A stretch of DNA of 41,487 nucleotides from Acidimicrobiia bacterium (GTDB taxonomy: Bacteria > Actinomycetota > Acidimicrobiia > Spongiisociales > UBA5794), in contig DASWKR010000044.1 of NCBI GenBank assembly GCA_036396535.1, forward strand, positions 1 to 41,487, read 5' to 3'. The notes under the pieces are model-generated. The model was given only the letters and a program-made list of their open reading frames with translations, was not told the origin of the DNA and searched no databases. This document shows positions 23,331 to 31,447 of this stretch, one piece after another. How positions within the stretch are numbered: position 1 is the stretch's first letter; every line of letters starts with the position of its first letter. The position numbers and the translations under genes were made by a program.

Positions 23331-23400
23331 GTGCCGCTCGTCATGTGCCGCTCGTCATGTGCCGCTTGTCATGTGCCGCTTGTCATGTGCCGCTTGTCAT
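23326..23400 (-). repeat. 14-bp tandem repeat that forms chained micro-ORFs at the lacI start
   Basis: Five full copies and a part of ATGACAAGCGGCAC (minus strand; copies nearest the gene have ATGACGAGC). ATGs fall at 23400, 23386, 23372, 23358, 23344 and 23330. Because the unit is 14 bp, each of the first five ATGs reads M-T-S-G-T and stops at a TGA that overlaps the next ATG (ATGA). The sixth ATG opens the LacI frame. Confidence 0.9.
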
Positions 23401-23785
23401 ATGGCGTCGCTACCTTCCGTTCGTCCTGCTCGGCGGGACATGGGTGGGGTGCCGTGGTGTGCTCGACGTCACATGGGTGGCACCCCGGTCGCCGACCAGA
23501 CAGATTTCCCCGGGCACGAGTGTACGAGTCTGGGCCGGGGGGCGCAGACCGTCGGGTGGCTCGGTGATCTCGACGTCCTTCCGAGGGGCGAGCGACCGCC
23601 CCGAGGGGGCGGTCGCTCGAGGAGGTCCCCGGGGGCCGGGCTGGTCGTGAGCGGCCCCCGGGGACTGCGGGAAGAGCTCATCCCGCTGGAGGACTCGAAA
23701 CGTATCCGGCGCGGGTGACGCGAGGGTGAACCATCCGAGGCGGTGACGTGAACTCTGGCGCCTCTTCGGCGGGCTGCGCTCGCGG
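23401..23785. other. 385-bp intergenic region with three strong hairpins
   Basis: No supported gene lies between lacI and menE. Three inverted repeats are present: GGGGTGCC / GGCACCCC (23446-23453 and 23479-23486); a 14-bp perfect stem with a 3-nt loop (23589-23602 and 23606-23619); and a stem of 14 bp with a 13-nt loop (23625-23638 and 23652-23665). The last two abut. They lie downstream of menE on its strand and could be terminators, though without T-runs, or part of a structured RNA. The lacI promoter should also be in this region, but I did not find a clear one. Confidence 0.6.
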
Positions 23786-24931
23786 TCAAGGTCGGCGTCG
23801 AACGACTTTGCCCCCTCTGTTGCGTTCGATGGCTTCGACGAAGCGAACCTCGCGTGGTGCGGCTGTCATCGAGAGGCGGGCGCCGACGTGGTCGCGCAGC
23901 TCCTGCAGCGTCGGGAGGAGCTGCGGGTCGGCGGCGACCACCTCAGCGACGATGCGTTGTCCCCACTCCTCGTCCTCCTCGCCGATCACTGCCGCGTCGG
24001 CGACCAGGCCGTGCTCGACCAGAGCGTCCTCGACCATGGAGGGCGAGACCTTGATCCCTCCCGAGATGATGACGTCGTCGAGGCGACCGGTGATCTCGAG
24101 CCTCGTGCCGTCCCACGTCCCCGAGTCCCTCGTGCGGAGCCAGTCGCCGTCGAAGGCCGAAGCCGTTGCCGCCGGGTCACCTCGGTAGCCCGCCATGACC
24201 ATCGGCCCCTTCACCTGCACCTCGCCGTCTCCGGCGATGCGCACTTCGGCGCCGTCGAGTGGCCGCCCGTCGAGGGCGAATCCTCCCCACGTCTCCGTCA
24301 TGCCGTAGCTCGTGACGAGGCGGGCTCCGGCGCCGGCGGCGGCGCGGTGCAGCGTCCGCGAGAGCGGCGCCCCGCCGACGACGAGCGTCCCGAGGCGATC
24401 GAGCGGCACGTCTGCTTCGAACAGGCGATGGAGCATCGTGGGCACCAGCGAGACGACCGTGACCGATCCTCCGGCCGCTTCCCGCGCCACTGCCGCCACG
24501 TCGAAACCGTCGTGGACCGTGACCTTCGTCTCGGTGACGTATCCGCGTGCCACGATGGCGAGGCCCGCCACGCCGGACAGAGGCATGACGGCGAGCCACC
24601 CATCGGCGGCGTCGAGCCCGAGGGCGGTCGTGTATGCGCCCGCCATGTGGCGCACACCGCGCTCGGTGAGATCGACGGCCCGCCCCACCGTCGTCCCCGA
24701 CGTGAGCACAACGGCGCACACTTCGTCTGCGGGGGCGTCGCCTTCGAGGTCGGTGACGCCTGAGGCGTCGACGAGGCGCGTCGGGCGGACGGCGGCGAGT
24801 GCGGCGGCCCTCACCTCGCCGGATGCGGCCCGATCGACGACGTGGACGGCATCCCCCGAGCGCCACACCGCGGCCACCTCGCGTGCCGCTGCAGGGGCGG
24901 CGAGGTCGATGGCGACGAGGTGCTTGGGCAT
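23786..24931 (-). CDS. menE: O-succinylbenzoate-CoA ligase
   Basis: A 381-residue ANL-superfamily adenylating enzyme that activates o-succinylbenzoate with ATP and CoA in menaquinone synthesis. Visible motifs are the P-loop LTSGTTVGRAVDLT, the SYGMTETWGG aromatic/adenine motif, GDWLRTRDSG, ITGRLDDVIISGG (hinge) and the catalytic lysine in NRGGKVVRR. It is about 80-100 residues shorter than Bacillus MenE because the N-terminal portion is reduced, a form I associate with actinobacterial MenE. ATG 24931 is preceded by GAGGA. It is divergent from menB, and the 95-bp gap holds the shared operator at 24986-24999. Confidence 0.85.
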   Translation of the reverse strand: MPKHLVAIDLAAPAAAREVAAVWRSGDAVHVVDRAASGEVRAAALAAVRPTRLVDASGVTDLEGDAPADEVCAVVLTSGTTVGRAVDLTERGVRHMAGAYTTALGLDAADGWLAVMPLSGVAGLAIVARGYVTETKVTVHDGFDVAAVAREAAGGSVTVVSLVPTMLHRLFEADVPLDRLGTLVVGGAPLSRTLHRAAAGAGARLVTSYGMTETWGGFALDGRPLDGAEVRIAGDGEVQVKGPMVMAGYRGDPAATASAFDGDWLRTRDSGTWDGTRLEITGRLDDVIISGGIKVSPSMVEDALVEHGLVADAAVIGEEDEEWGQRIVAEVVAADPQLLPTLQELRDHVGARLSMTAAPREVRFVEAIERNRGGKVVRRRP

Positions 24932-24976
24932 GGGTGTCCTCGCAAGGCGATCCCCGGCCGGGATGCGGCCACTAGC

Positions 24977-25005
24977 CTAACCGTGGGAGCGATCACTCCC
25001 ACGAT
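24977..25005 (+). promoter_or_regulatory. menB promoter with MerR-type operator
   Basis: Reading on the plus strand: -35 CTAACC (24977-24982), 17-bp spacer containing the palindrome GGAGCGATCACTCC (24986-24999), -10 CACGAT (25000-25005). The 29-bp block is identical at 22 positions to the promoter of the MerR-family gene at 32182-32210, with the same spacing. The palindrome extends to GTGGGAG and CTCCCAC arms. It also lies about 52 bp upstream of the divergent menE start, whose likely -10 (TAGGCT, 24974-24979 minus strand) is adjacent. Confidence 0.65.
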
Positions 25006-25026
25006 TGAGGGGAACGAGGCTGAACC

Positions 25027-25881
25027 ATGAGCGACAACCCGATACGCCCGGGTGCCGAGTGGGTGCCTGAGGGTCGGTGGACCGACATCAGGTATGAGCT
25101 GGCCGACGTCGGGCCGGAGGGCCGCATCGCCAAGATCACCATCAACCGTCCGGAGGTGCGCAACGCGTTTCGGCCGCAGACGCTCTTCGAGATGCGCGAC
25201 GCCTTCGAGCTTGCCCGTGACGACTCCTCCGTCGGTGTGATCGTCCTGACCGGTGAAGGCCCCCTCGCCTTCTGCTCCGGCGGCGACCAGCGGATCCGTG
25301 GCGACGACGGCTACCGGGACGACAAGGGAATCGGGCGTCTCAACGTCCTCGACCTCCAGATCCAGATTCGCAGACTGCCCAAGCCGGTCGTGGCGATGGT
25401 CGCCGGCTACGCCATCGGCGGAGGACACGTCCTCCACATCGTGTGCGACCTCACCATCGCCGCCGACAATGCCATCTTCGGACAGACGGGCCCGAAGGTT
25501 GGCTCGTTCGACGGTGGGTACGGATCGGGGCTGCTCGCCAGGAGCATCGGCCAGAAGCGGGCGCGGGAGATCTGGTACCTCTGCCGTCAGTACTCGGCCG
25601 CCGAGGCGTACGAGATGGGGATGGTGAACACGGTCGTCCCGATCGCACGGCTCGAGGAGGAGACGGTTGGGTGGTGCCGCGAGATGCTCACCATGAGCCC
25701 GCTCGCCCTGCGCATGCTGAAGGCGTCGATGAACGCAGCCGACGACGGTCTCGCCGGCATCCAACAGCTCGCCGGCGACGCCACGTTGCTCTACTACCTG
25801 AGCGACGAGGCCCAGGAGGGGCGCGACGCTTACGTCGAGAAGCGCCGCCCCGAGTTCGAGCGGTTCCCCAAGCGGCCGTGA
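25027..25881 (+). CDS. menB: 1,4-dihydroxy-2-naphthoyl-CoA synthase
   Basis: A 284-residue crotonase-fold enzyme that closes the second ring in menaquinone synthesis. MenB-specific signs are [15 protein letters not shown], the oxyanion-hole [32 protein letters not shown] with the catalytic aspartate, and the C-terminal [22 protein letters not shown]. Length is typical. The leader from the proposed start point is only about 15 nt. The stop codon overlaps the menC start in GTGA, so menB and menC are coupled. Confidence 0.95.
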   Translation: MSDNPIRPGAEWVPEGRWTDIRYELADVGPEGRIAKITINRPEVRNAFRPQTLFEMRDAFELARDDSSVGVIVLTGEGPLAFCSGGDQRIRGDDGYRDDKGIGRLNVLDLQIQIRRLPKPVVAMVAGYAIGGGHVLHIVCDLTIAADNAIFGQTGPKVGSFDGGYGSGLLARSIGQKRAREIWYLCRQYSAAEAYEMGMVNTVVPIARLEEETVGWCREMLTMSPLALRMLKASMNAADDGLAGIQQLAGDATLLYYLSDEAQEGRDAYVEKRRPEFERFPKRP

Positions 25882-26762
25882 GCGACTTGCGGATCGTGCG
25901 CCTGCGCATCCCGCTCACTACGCCGGTGCGCGGGGTGACGGCCCGCGACGTCACGCTGGTACACGGTCCGCATGGCTGGGGGGAGTCCTCCCCCTTCCCC
26001 GGCATCGGGGTCTCGAGGGCGTCGTGCGATCGAGCGGCCCGCCAGGCCGGCGAGCGGGCCATGCCGCCGGCGCGCCGGGTCGCCGTCGAGGTGAACGCCC
26101 TGATCGTCGACACGTCGCCGGTGGCGGCGGCTGCCGCTGCCGAGGCTGCCGTTGCCGCCGGCCACCGCGTCCTCAAGCTGAAGGTCGGAGACGACCAGGA
26201 CGTGGCTCGGGTCGCCGCGGTCAGGCGCGCCGTCGGCGATGCACCGGCGCTGCGGATCGACGCCAATGGGGCGTGGACCGTTCCCGAGGCGATCGAGCGG
26301 ATCGGGCGGCTCGCCGAGGTGGGCATCGAGCTCTGCGAGGAGCCGGTCGGCGGCCTCGAGCGCATGGCACGGCTGCGCGCCGGCGTCGAGGTCCCGATCG
26401 CCGCCGACGAGTCCGTGCGGTCGCTGGGAGACGCTCGCCGCCTCGCCGAGCTGGGCGCAGCCGACGTCCTGGTTCTCAAGGTGCAGGCGTGCGGCGGCGT
26501 CTGGCCCGCCTTGGAGTGGGCGGGCGCGGCGGGGGTCCCCGTGGTCGTGACGTCGATGATCGAGACGTCGGTCGGCCTCGCCATGGGCCTGGCGCTGGCG
26601 GCGGCGTTGCCCGACCTGCCGTACGCCAGCGGGCTGGGCACCGCACGCCTACTCGAGCGGGACGTTGTCGCCGAGCCGCTGGTTCCCGTCGCAGGGATGC
26701 TCGACGTGCGGAGGCCGGAGCCGGACGAGGCGCTGCTGCTGACTCACTCGGTGCCAGAGTGA
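25878..26762 (+). CDS. menC: o-Succinylbenzoate synthase
   Basis: A 294-residue enolase-superfamily enzyme that dehydrates SHCHC to o-succinylbenzoate. Visible catalytic elements are the KxK pair in VLKLKVGDD, metal ligands in [15 protein letters not shown] and AADES, and the C-terminal lysine in [11 protein letters not shown]. It is slightly shorter than E. coli MenC (320 aa), mostly in the N-terminal capping domain. GTG 25878 overlaps the menB stop. Its 3' end overlaps the end of the convergent menH by 19 bp. Confidence 0.9.
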   Translation: MSDLRIVRLRIPLTTPVRGVTARDVTLVHGPHGWGESSPFPGIGVSRASCDRAARQAGERAMPPARRVAVEVNALIVDTSPVAAAAAAEAAVAAGHRVLKLKVGDDQDVARVAAVRRAVGDAPALRIDANGAWTVPEAIERIGRLAEVGIELCEEPVGGLERMARLRAGVEVPIAADESVRSLGDARRLAELGAADVLVLKVQACGGVWPALEWAGAAGVPVVVTSMIETSVGLAMGLALAAALPDLPYASGLGTARLLERDVVAEPLVPVAGMLDVRRPEPDEALLLTHSVPE

Positions 26763-27445
26763 CGGATCATGAACGCTGCGATCGACTCGGCCAGGGACTC
26801 GGGAAGCTCGAGAGGCACCGCATGACCGGCGCCGGGTACGACGTCGAGCTCGGCGTTCATGCCGATGCAGGCGAGCATCTCGGCCGCCATCGCCATGTGC
26901 GGCTCGTCGAGCCCGCCGGCAACGAGCAGAACGGGCATTTCGAGAGAGCCGAGCTCATCCCAGAGCGGCGGTTGCGCTCCCCTGCCGAGGATGCGGAGCT
27001 GGGAGGCGATCTCGGCCGTCGACTCGAGCCGTGCCGTGCGGCCCACGGCCGGGTCGAGCGTCGCCAAGACGGGCTGGGCGAGCCACCGATCCAAGAAGGC
27101 GTTGCGGTCGTGCCGCTCGATCCAATCGGCGAGCGCCTCGTCGTCGATCTGGCGCCTTCTCCTCTCGGCGTGGTCGGCGATGCCGGGCGACGCCGAGACG
27201 AGGATGAGTCCCGTCACCGGTTCCGGGTTCAGCAAGGCGGCGCACAACGCAAGCCTGCCGCCCATCGAATACCCGGCGTAGAAGCCGGGTCCGCCCCGCT
27301 CGACGAGGTCGGCCGCCGTGTCCTCGAAGGTGCCGCCGGTCTCGATGTCGAGGGCGGTCACGGACAGGTGGGGAGGCAGCGAGGCCGCCACCCTGTCCCA
27401 CGCCTCTGCGGTCTGGCTGAAGCCCGGTATCAGCACGAGTCTCAC
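26744..27445 (-). CDS. menH: Alpha/beta hydrolase, probable SHCHC synthase (MenH)
   Basis: A 233-residue alpha/beta hydrolase. The nucleophile elbow is GYSMGGRLAL, the acid is the Asp of VAGGLDEPH and the histidine is in VPGAGHAVPLE; VLIPGFSQTAEAWDRVAASL forms the oxyanion region. Its place between menC and menD supports MenH, which eliminates pyruvate from SEPHCHC, rather than a general esterase. I chose GTG 27445, where the family begins (RLVLIPGF). TACGAT lies exactly six bases upstream, so the mRNA may be leaderless. An upstream start at 27475 would overlap menD and add an unlikely tail. Confidence 0.8.
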   Translation of the reverse strand: MRLVLIPGFSQTAEAWDRVAASLPPHLSVTALDIETGGTFEDTAADLVERGGPGFYAGYSMGGRLALCAALLNPEPVTGLILVSASPGIADHAERRRRQIDDEALADWIERHDRNAFLDRWLAQPVLATLDPAVGRTARLESTAEIASQLRILGRGAQPPLWDELGSLEMPVLLVAGGLDEPHMAMAAEMLACIGMNAELDVVPGAGHAVPLELPESLAESIAAFMIRHSGTE

Positions 27446-27451
27446 GGGACC

Positions 27452-27457
27452 ATCGTA
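27452..27457 (-). promoter_or_regulatory. Possible -10 box of a leaderless menH transcript
   Basis: TACGAT on the minus strand, with a six-base gap to the menH GTG. The same six-base gap is seen ahead of marR (29850-29855) and merR (32182-32187). No clear -35. The first base of the menD ATG falls inside this box. Confidence 0.35.
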
Positions 27458-29157
27458 TGAGCGCCCAGCAGTCACGGTTCGTCCGGACGCTGGTCGACGA
27501 GTTCGTGCGGTCTGGCATCGAGCACGCCGTCATCGCCCCGGGCTCGAGGTCGACACCGCTCGTCATGGCTCTCGCCGAGCGCATGACGGTTCATGTGTTC
27601 CACGACGAGAGGTCCGCCGCCTTCTTCGCGTTGGGGCTCGGGCGGGGGACCGGGATGCCGGCGGTCCTCGTTTCGACGAGCGGCACGGCGGTCGCCAACT
27701 TCCACCCTGCCGTCGTCGAGGCCGACGCATCCAACGTCCCGGTCGTGGTGTGCACCGCCGATCGTCCCCCGGAACTGATCGATACGGGCGCCAACCAGGC
27801 GATCGACCAGCACCGCATCTACGGCGGCGCGGTGCGTTGGTTCTTCGATCCCGGGGTAGCCGGCGAGTTCCACGAGGCGGAGCGCTTCTGGCGCTCGCTC
27901 GCCTGCCGGGCTCTCGCCGAATCGACCGGGTGGCCCCCCGGCCCCGTGCACCTCAACCTCCCGTTTCGCGAGCCCCTCCTCCTCGACGACCAGGAGGCGG
28001 CGGTTCTCGGAGGGCGCCGAGGTGCGGTGCCATGGACGACGGCGCGCCGGACGACGGGCGTGCCGGATCTCAGCGAGGTCATCGAGGCAGTTCGTAGCTA
28101 CGACCAGGGGATCGTCATCGTTGGACAGTCGCCGGGCGTCTCGGCCGAGACCCTGCTCCGGTTTGCGACGGCGGCCGGGTGTCCCGTCCTCGCCGACCCG
28201 CTGTCGGGGCTTCGGGTCGAGGGGACCATCTCGACGTACGACGCGCTGCTGCGTTCCGAGGAGTGGGCGGCCCATCACTATCCGTACCCCGTGATCCGGG
28301 TCGGGCGTCCGCCCACGTCGAAGCTCCTCGGAGAGTGGACCCGGCACGTCGACCCGCAGTTCGTCGTCACCCCCGAACTGACGTGGGAAGACCCTCACCG
28401 GTCGGTGAACATCCACATCGTCGGCTCACCCGAGGCGATCCTGCTCGAGGCGACGGATCGGCTCTCCGAGATCCCGGCCGTCGCCGACCGTCGATCGGAG
28501 TGGCTGACGGCCTGGTCGACGAGCGATGCCAAGGCACGGGCCGTCGTCGACGGATTCTGTGACGATGCGGACGTTCACTTCGAGGGGGCCGTCGCCAGGG
28601 ACGTCGCAGCCGTCGTTCCCCAGGAGGCCCTCCTCTTCGTGGGGTCGTCGATGCCGGTTCGCGACCTCGAGACGTTCGCGGCTCCTCCGGTGACGGGCCT
28701 GATCGGCGCCAACCGGGGGGCGAGCGGCATCGACGGGACGGTAGGGACGGCGCTGGGGATGGCGACCGGGCTCGGCGTGCCCGTCGTGTGCCTCCTCGGC
28801 GACATCGCCTTCCTGCACGACAGCAACTCTCTCATCGGCCTCGCCGATCGCGGGCTGGAGGCGACGTTCGTCGTCGTCGACAACGACGGAGGAGGGATCT
28901 TCCACTTCCTGCCACAGGTGAACCACCGCGACTTCGAGCGGCTCTTCGCCACGCCCCATGGCGTCGACACGGCAGCCGTCGCCGAGGCTTTCGGGCTCGA
29001 GGTCGAGCGGCCGGCGCCAGGCGGCGTCGGTGACGCCGTTGCCGAATCGATGCGGCGTGGCGGCTCGAGGGTGCTCATCGTTCCAACGGAGCGAGCAGAC
29101 AACGCGGCCCGCCACCGGGCCGTCATGGCTGCGGTGTCCGAGGCGATCTGGCCGTGA
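27457..29157 (+). CDS. menD: SEPHCHC synthase (2-succinyl-5-enolpyruvyl-6-hydroxy-3-cyclohexene-1-carboxylate synthase)
   Basis: A 566-residue thiamine-diphosphate enzyme joining 2-oxoglutarate to isochorismate. The N-terminal PYR domain has the catalytic glutamate in HDERSAAFFALG and STSGTAVANFHPAV, with CTADRPPELIDTGANQAIDQ, a MenD signature. The PP domain at about residues 400-520 has GTVGTALGMATG and the cofactor motif GDIAFLHDSNS to NDGGGIFHFLPQ. Length is typical. ATG 27457 is only 11 bp from the divergent menH start; no Shine-Dalgarno sequence precedes it. The promoter must lie inside the first part of menH. Confidence 0.95.
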   Translation: MSAQQSRFVRTLVDEFVRSGIEHAVIAPGSRSTPLVMALAERMTVHVFHDERSAAFFALGLGRGTGMPAVLVSTSGTAVANFHPAVVEADASNVPVVVCTADRPPELIDTGANQAIDQHRIYGGAVRWFFDPGVAGEFHEAERFWRSLACRALAESTGWPPGPVHLNLPFREPLLLDDQEAAVLGGRRGAVPWTTARRTTGVPDLSEVIEAVRSYDQGIVIVGQSPGVSAETLLRFATAAGCPVLADPLSGLRVEGTISTYDALLRSEEWAAHHYPYPVIRVGRPPTSKLLGEWTRHVDPQFVVTPELTWEDPHRSVNIHIVGSPEAILLEATDRLSEIPAVADRRSEWLTAWSTSDAKARAVVDGFCDDADVHFEGAVARDVAAVVPQEALLFVGSSMPVRDLETFAAPPVTGLIGANRGASGIDGTVGTALGMATGLGVPVVCLLGDIAFLHDSNSLIGLADRGLEATFVVVDNDGGGIFHFLPQVNHRDFERLFATPHGVDTAAVAEAFGLEVERPAPGGVGDAVAESMRRGGSRVLIVPTERADNAARHRAVMAAVSEAIWP

Positions 29158-29210
29158 CGCGGCGCCGCCAGGTCGCGTGACCAGGCGGCGCGGAACACTC
29201 GGGAGAGGGG

Positions 29211-29765
29211 TCAGGCCTTGACTGCCTGCGCCTCGATCTCGATGTGGACGGTCTTGCCGACGAGCCAGCCACCGGTCTCGAGGGGCTGGTTCCACGTGAG
29301 GCCCCATTCATCCCTGTCGATCGACGTGGTGGCACTGAAGGCGGCCTTCTCGGTGCCCCACGGGTCCGTGACGAGACCGAGATACTCCACGTCGAGCGTC
29401 ACCGGCCGGGTCAGGTCGCGGATGGTCAGCTCGCCCTCCATGTCGTAGCCGTCGCCCTTCGCCCTGATCGCAGTCGACCTGAACGCCAGCGTCGGGTAGG
29501 TGGCGGCGTCGAGGAAGTCCCCGGAGCGGAGGTGAGCGTCGCGATCGGGAGCGCCGGTGTCGATGGACGCCGCGTCGATCGACACTTCGACCACCGAACC
29601 CGTCGGGTCGTCGGCGACGTCGATCTTGCCGTCGAATGCCTTGAACGACCCGCGGACCTTGGCCGCCATGAGGTGGCGGACCGCGAACCCCACGTGGGTG
29701 TGGGCCGGGTCGAGCGTCCAGGTGCCGGCTTGCGGCGTCGAGGTGCGCATGGTGGATGCAGTCAT
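29211..29765 (-). CDS. Soluble YceI-family polyisoprenoid-binding protein
   Basis: A 184-residue protein that is one YceI lipocalin-like barrel: GTWTLDPAHTHVGFAVRHLM, GSFKAFDGKIDVADDP, LRSGDFLDAATYPTLAF, GELTIRDLTRPVTLDVEYLG and DRDEWGLTWNQPLETGGWLVG. There is no signal peptide or membrane segment, unlike the copy at 18966. Structures of YceI proteins show a bound polyisoprenoid or quinone-like ligand, so its place among men genes may be meaningful. AAAGGAGT (plus-strand 29771-29778) gives the start. It is transcribed from TTGACT-17-TACAGT, divergent from and probably controlled by the MarR gene. Confidence 0.9.
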   Translation of the reverse strand: MTASTMRTSTPQAGTWTLDPAHTHVGFAVRHLMAAKVRGSFKAFDGKIDVADDPTGSVVEVSIDAASIDTGAPDRDAHLRSGDFLDAATYPTLAFRSTAIRAKGDGYDMEGELTIRDLTRPVTLDVEYLGLVTDPWGTEKAAFSATTSIDRDEWGLTWNQPLETGGWLVGKTVHIEIEAQAVKA

Positions 29766-29809
29766 GATTGACTCCTTTCATTGCAGAAGCAATATCTGAG
29801 TAAGCAGAG

Positions 29810-29855
29810 ACTGTACGCGCAATTATCTGACAAGTCAAACAATTGCCGGTATCAT
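29810..29855. promoter_or_regulatory. Overlapping divergent yceI/marR promoters with palindromic operator
   Basis: For yceI (minus): -35 TTGACT at 29833-29838 and -10 TACAGT at 29810-29815, 17-bp spacer. For marR (plus): -35 CTGACA at 29827-29832 and -10 TATCAT at 29850-29855, 17-bp spacer. An imperfect 26-bp palindrome at 29820-29845 (CAATT and AATTG ends, TGAC/GTCA centre, 20 of 26 positions symmetric) covers both -35 boxes. This matches MarR-type autoregulation. Confidence 0.75.
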
Positions 29856-29861
29856 TGCCGG

Positions 29862-30419
29862 ATGGTCACCCGGTTCGACGTCACGACAGACGAGCGCATC
29901 GCCGCCTTCGGCGCCCTCGTCGACGCCTACCGCAGGCTGCAACGCGTCTTCGACCACACGTTGCGCGAAGAGCACGGCATGTCGAGCGTCTGGTTCGAGG
30001 CCCTGCTGCGTTTGGCCCGCTCGGACGAGCGGCGCTTGTCGATGTCCGAGCTCGCCGACCAGATGGTGCTCACGTCGGGCGGGGTGACCCGCCTCGTCGA
30101 CCGCCTCGTCGAGGCCGGGACCGTCGAGAGGGTGCAATGCCCGACGGACCGCAGGGTGCTCTGGGCGCGGCTCACCGAACGGGGGCTGGAAGTCGTGACC
30201 GAGGCCGCTGCCAGGCACGTCGTCGACGTCGAGCGGCACTACACCGGCGAGATGTCGATCGAGGAGCTCGAGCAGGTCACCCGGGTCCTCGATCGTCTGG
30301 CGGGCAGCTGCGAGGGCCCGGCTCAGACGAGCACGTCGAGCATGGCGACGAGCTTGGACTCGGTTTCGTCCCACTCGTCGTCGGGGTCCGAGCCGGCGAC
30401 GATCCCGCACCCGGCGTAG
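29862..30419 (+). CDS. MarR-family transcriptional regulator
   Basis: A 185-residue winged-helix regulator. Helices at the start form the dimer interface (AFGALVDAYRRLQRVFDHTLREEHGMSSVWFEALLRLA), then the recognition helix MSELADQMVLTSGGVTRLVDRLVEAG and the wing PTDRRVLWARLTERGLEVV. No Shine-Dalgarno is present, and the TATCAT box is six bases from the ATG, so the transcript is probably leaderless. It probably represses itself and yceI through the operator between them; many MarR proteins respond to phenols, quinones or oxidants. The last 32 codons, a serine-rich tail, run over the 3' end of convergent menF (97-bp overlap). Confidence 0.85.
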   Translation: MVTRFDVTTDERIAAFGALVDAYRRLQRVFDHTLREEHGMSSVWFEALLRLARSDERRLSMSELADQMVLTSGGVTRLVDRLVEAGTVERVQCPTDRRVLWARLTERGLEVVTEAAARHVVDVERHYTGEMSIEELEQVTRVLDRLAGSCEGPAQTSTSSMATSLDSVSSHSSSGSEPATIPHPA

Positions 30420-31447
30420 AGGATCGCCCCATCTGGGCGGATCGTTGCGCACCGCAGCGCCACCGCGAATTCGCCGTCGCCGGCGGCGTCCAGCCATCCG
30501 ACCGGACCGGCGTAACGACCACGCGGGCTCGGCTCCAGCTTCTCGATGAGGCCGAGCGCCTCCTCGAGGGGCGTTCCACCGACGGCCGGGGTGGGGTGGA
30601 GCGCCATGGCGAGGTCGAGGGCGGTCACCGAGCCGTCGACGAGCCGTCCTCGAACCTCGGCCCCGAGGTGGGCGACGTTGCCGGCGAGCATCGGAGTCGA
30701 CGGACCGACCGTCAGATCCGAGCAACGACCTCCGAGCGTGGTGGCGATGGCGAGCACGACCACCTCGAACTCGTGCAGCAGCTTCGGCGTGGCGAGCAGC
30801 GATCGGGCCTCGCCGACCGCGACCGTGCCCGCCATCGGCACGGACAGAACCCGGTCGCCGTCCCGTGACACGAGCAGCTCGGGGGTGGCGCCGACGAAGC
30901 CGCCGTCTGCGTAGACCCAGGCGTCGGGACGGGCCGCCGCGATGCGGCGAATCACGGATGGCACGTCGAGCTCGGACCCGGGCTGCACGACGACCCTGCG
31001 CGACAGCACCACCTTCTCGACTTCGCCGGAGGCGATCCGAGCCAGGATGGCGTTGACCGCCTCGGTCCACTCCGCCCTGTCGAGCAGGTGGGTCGGCACC
31101 TCGGGTGGAGCGGGCTCCTCGTGATCGCCGGCACCCCCGGTGACGATCGTCTCCCAGGCGCCGTCGGCGTCGACGCCGAGCACCCGCTGCGGGATGCGCA
31201 TGCGGCCGGCTCTCCCATCGAAAGGCAGGGCTCCGACGGCGAGCGGTCCCGTCGCCCTGCGGCGCACGTCGTCGTCGACCTCGATCGCCGCCAGGGCGTC
31301 GGCCGCCTCGGCGACGGACACGTCGGCGGCCCACCCGGACGCCACGATCCCTCTGCCGTTGCGCTTGAAGACGAAGTCGCCGGGCGAGATCCCGGCGAGC
31401 AGCTCGGCCCCGTCGGGCAGTGGACGCGTCGTGGCTCGCAGAGTCAC
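30323..31447 (-). CDS. menF: Menaquinone-type isochorismate synthase
   Basis: A 374-residue chorismate-binding enzyme that makes isochorismate, the first men step. The C-terminal catalytic domain is well conserved: KVVLSRRVVV, VSRDGDRVLSVPMAGTV, HPTPAVGGTP, RGRYAGPVGWLDAAGDGEFAVALR and YAGCGIVAGSDPDDEWDETESKL. It lacks the lyase motif of salicylate synthases, and the men context decides MenF over EntC. It is shorter than E. coli MenF (431 aa). ATG 31447 overlaps the merR stop in ATGA, so the two genes are one operon with merR first. Confidence 0.92.
   Translation of the reverse strand: MTLRATTRPLPDGAELLAGISPGDFVFKRNGRGIVASGWAADVSVAEAADALAAIEVDDDVRRRATGPLAVGALPFDGRAGRMRIPQRVLGVDADGAWETIVTGGAGDHEEPAPPEVPTHLLDRAEWTEAVNAILARIASGEVEKVVLSRRVVVQPGSELDVPSVIRRIAAARPDAWVYADGGFVGATPELLVSRDGDRVLSVPMAGTVAVGEARSLLATPKLLHEFEVVVLAIATTLGGRCSDLTVGPSTPMLAGNVAHLGAEVRGRLVDGSVTALDLAMALHPTPAVGGTPLEEALGLIEKLEPSPRGRYAGPVGWLDAAGDGEFAVALRCATIRPDGAILYAGCGIVAGSDPDDEWDETESKLVAMLDVLV

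Noticed and set aside
23690-23740. tRNA-Ser-like stretch (GGAGGACTCGAAACG)
   Set aside because: No T-arm consensus (GGTTCGAAT type) or acceptor pairing could be built on either strand.
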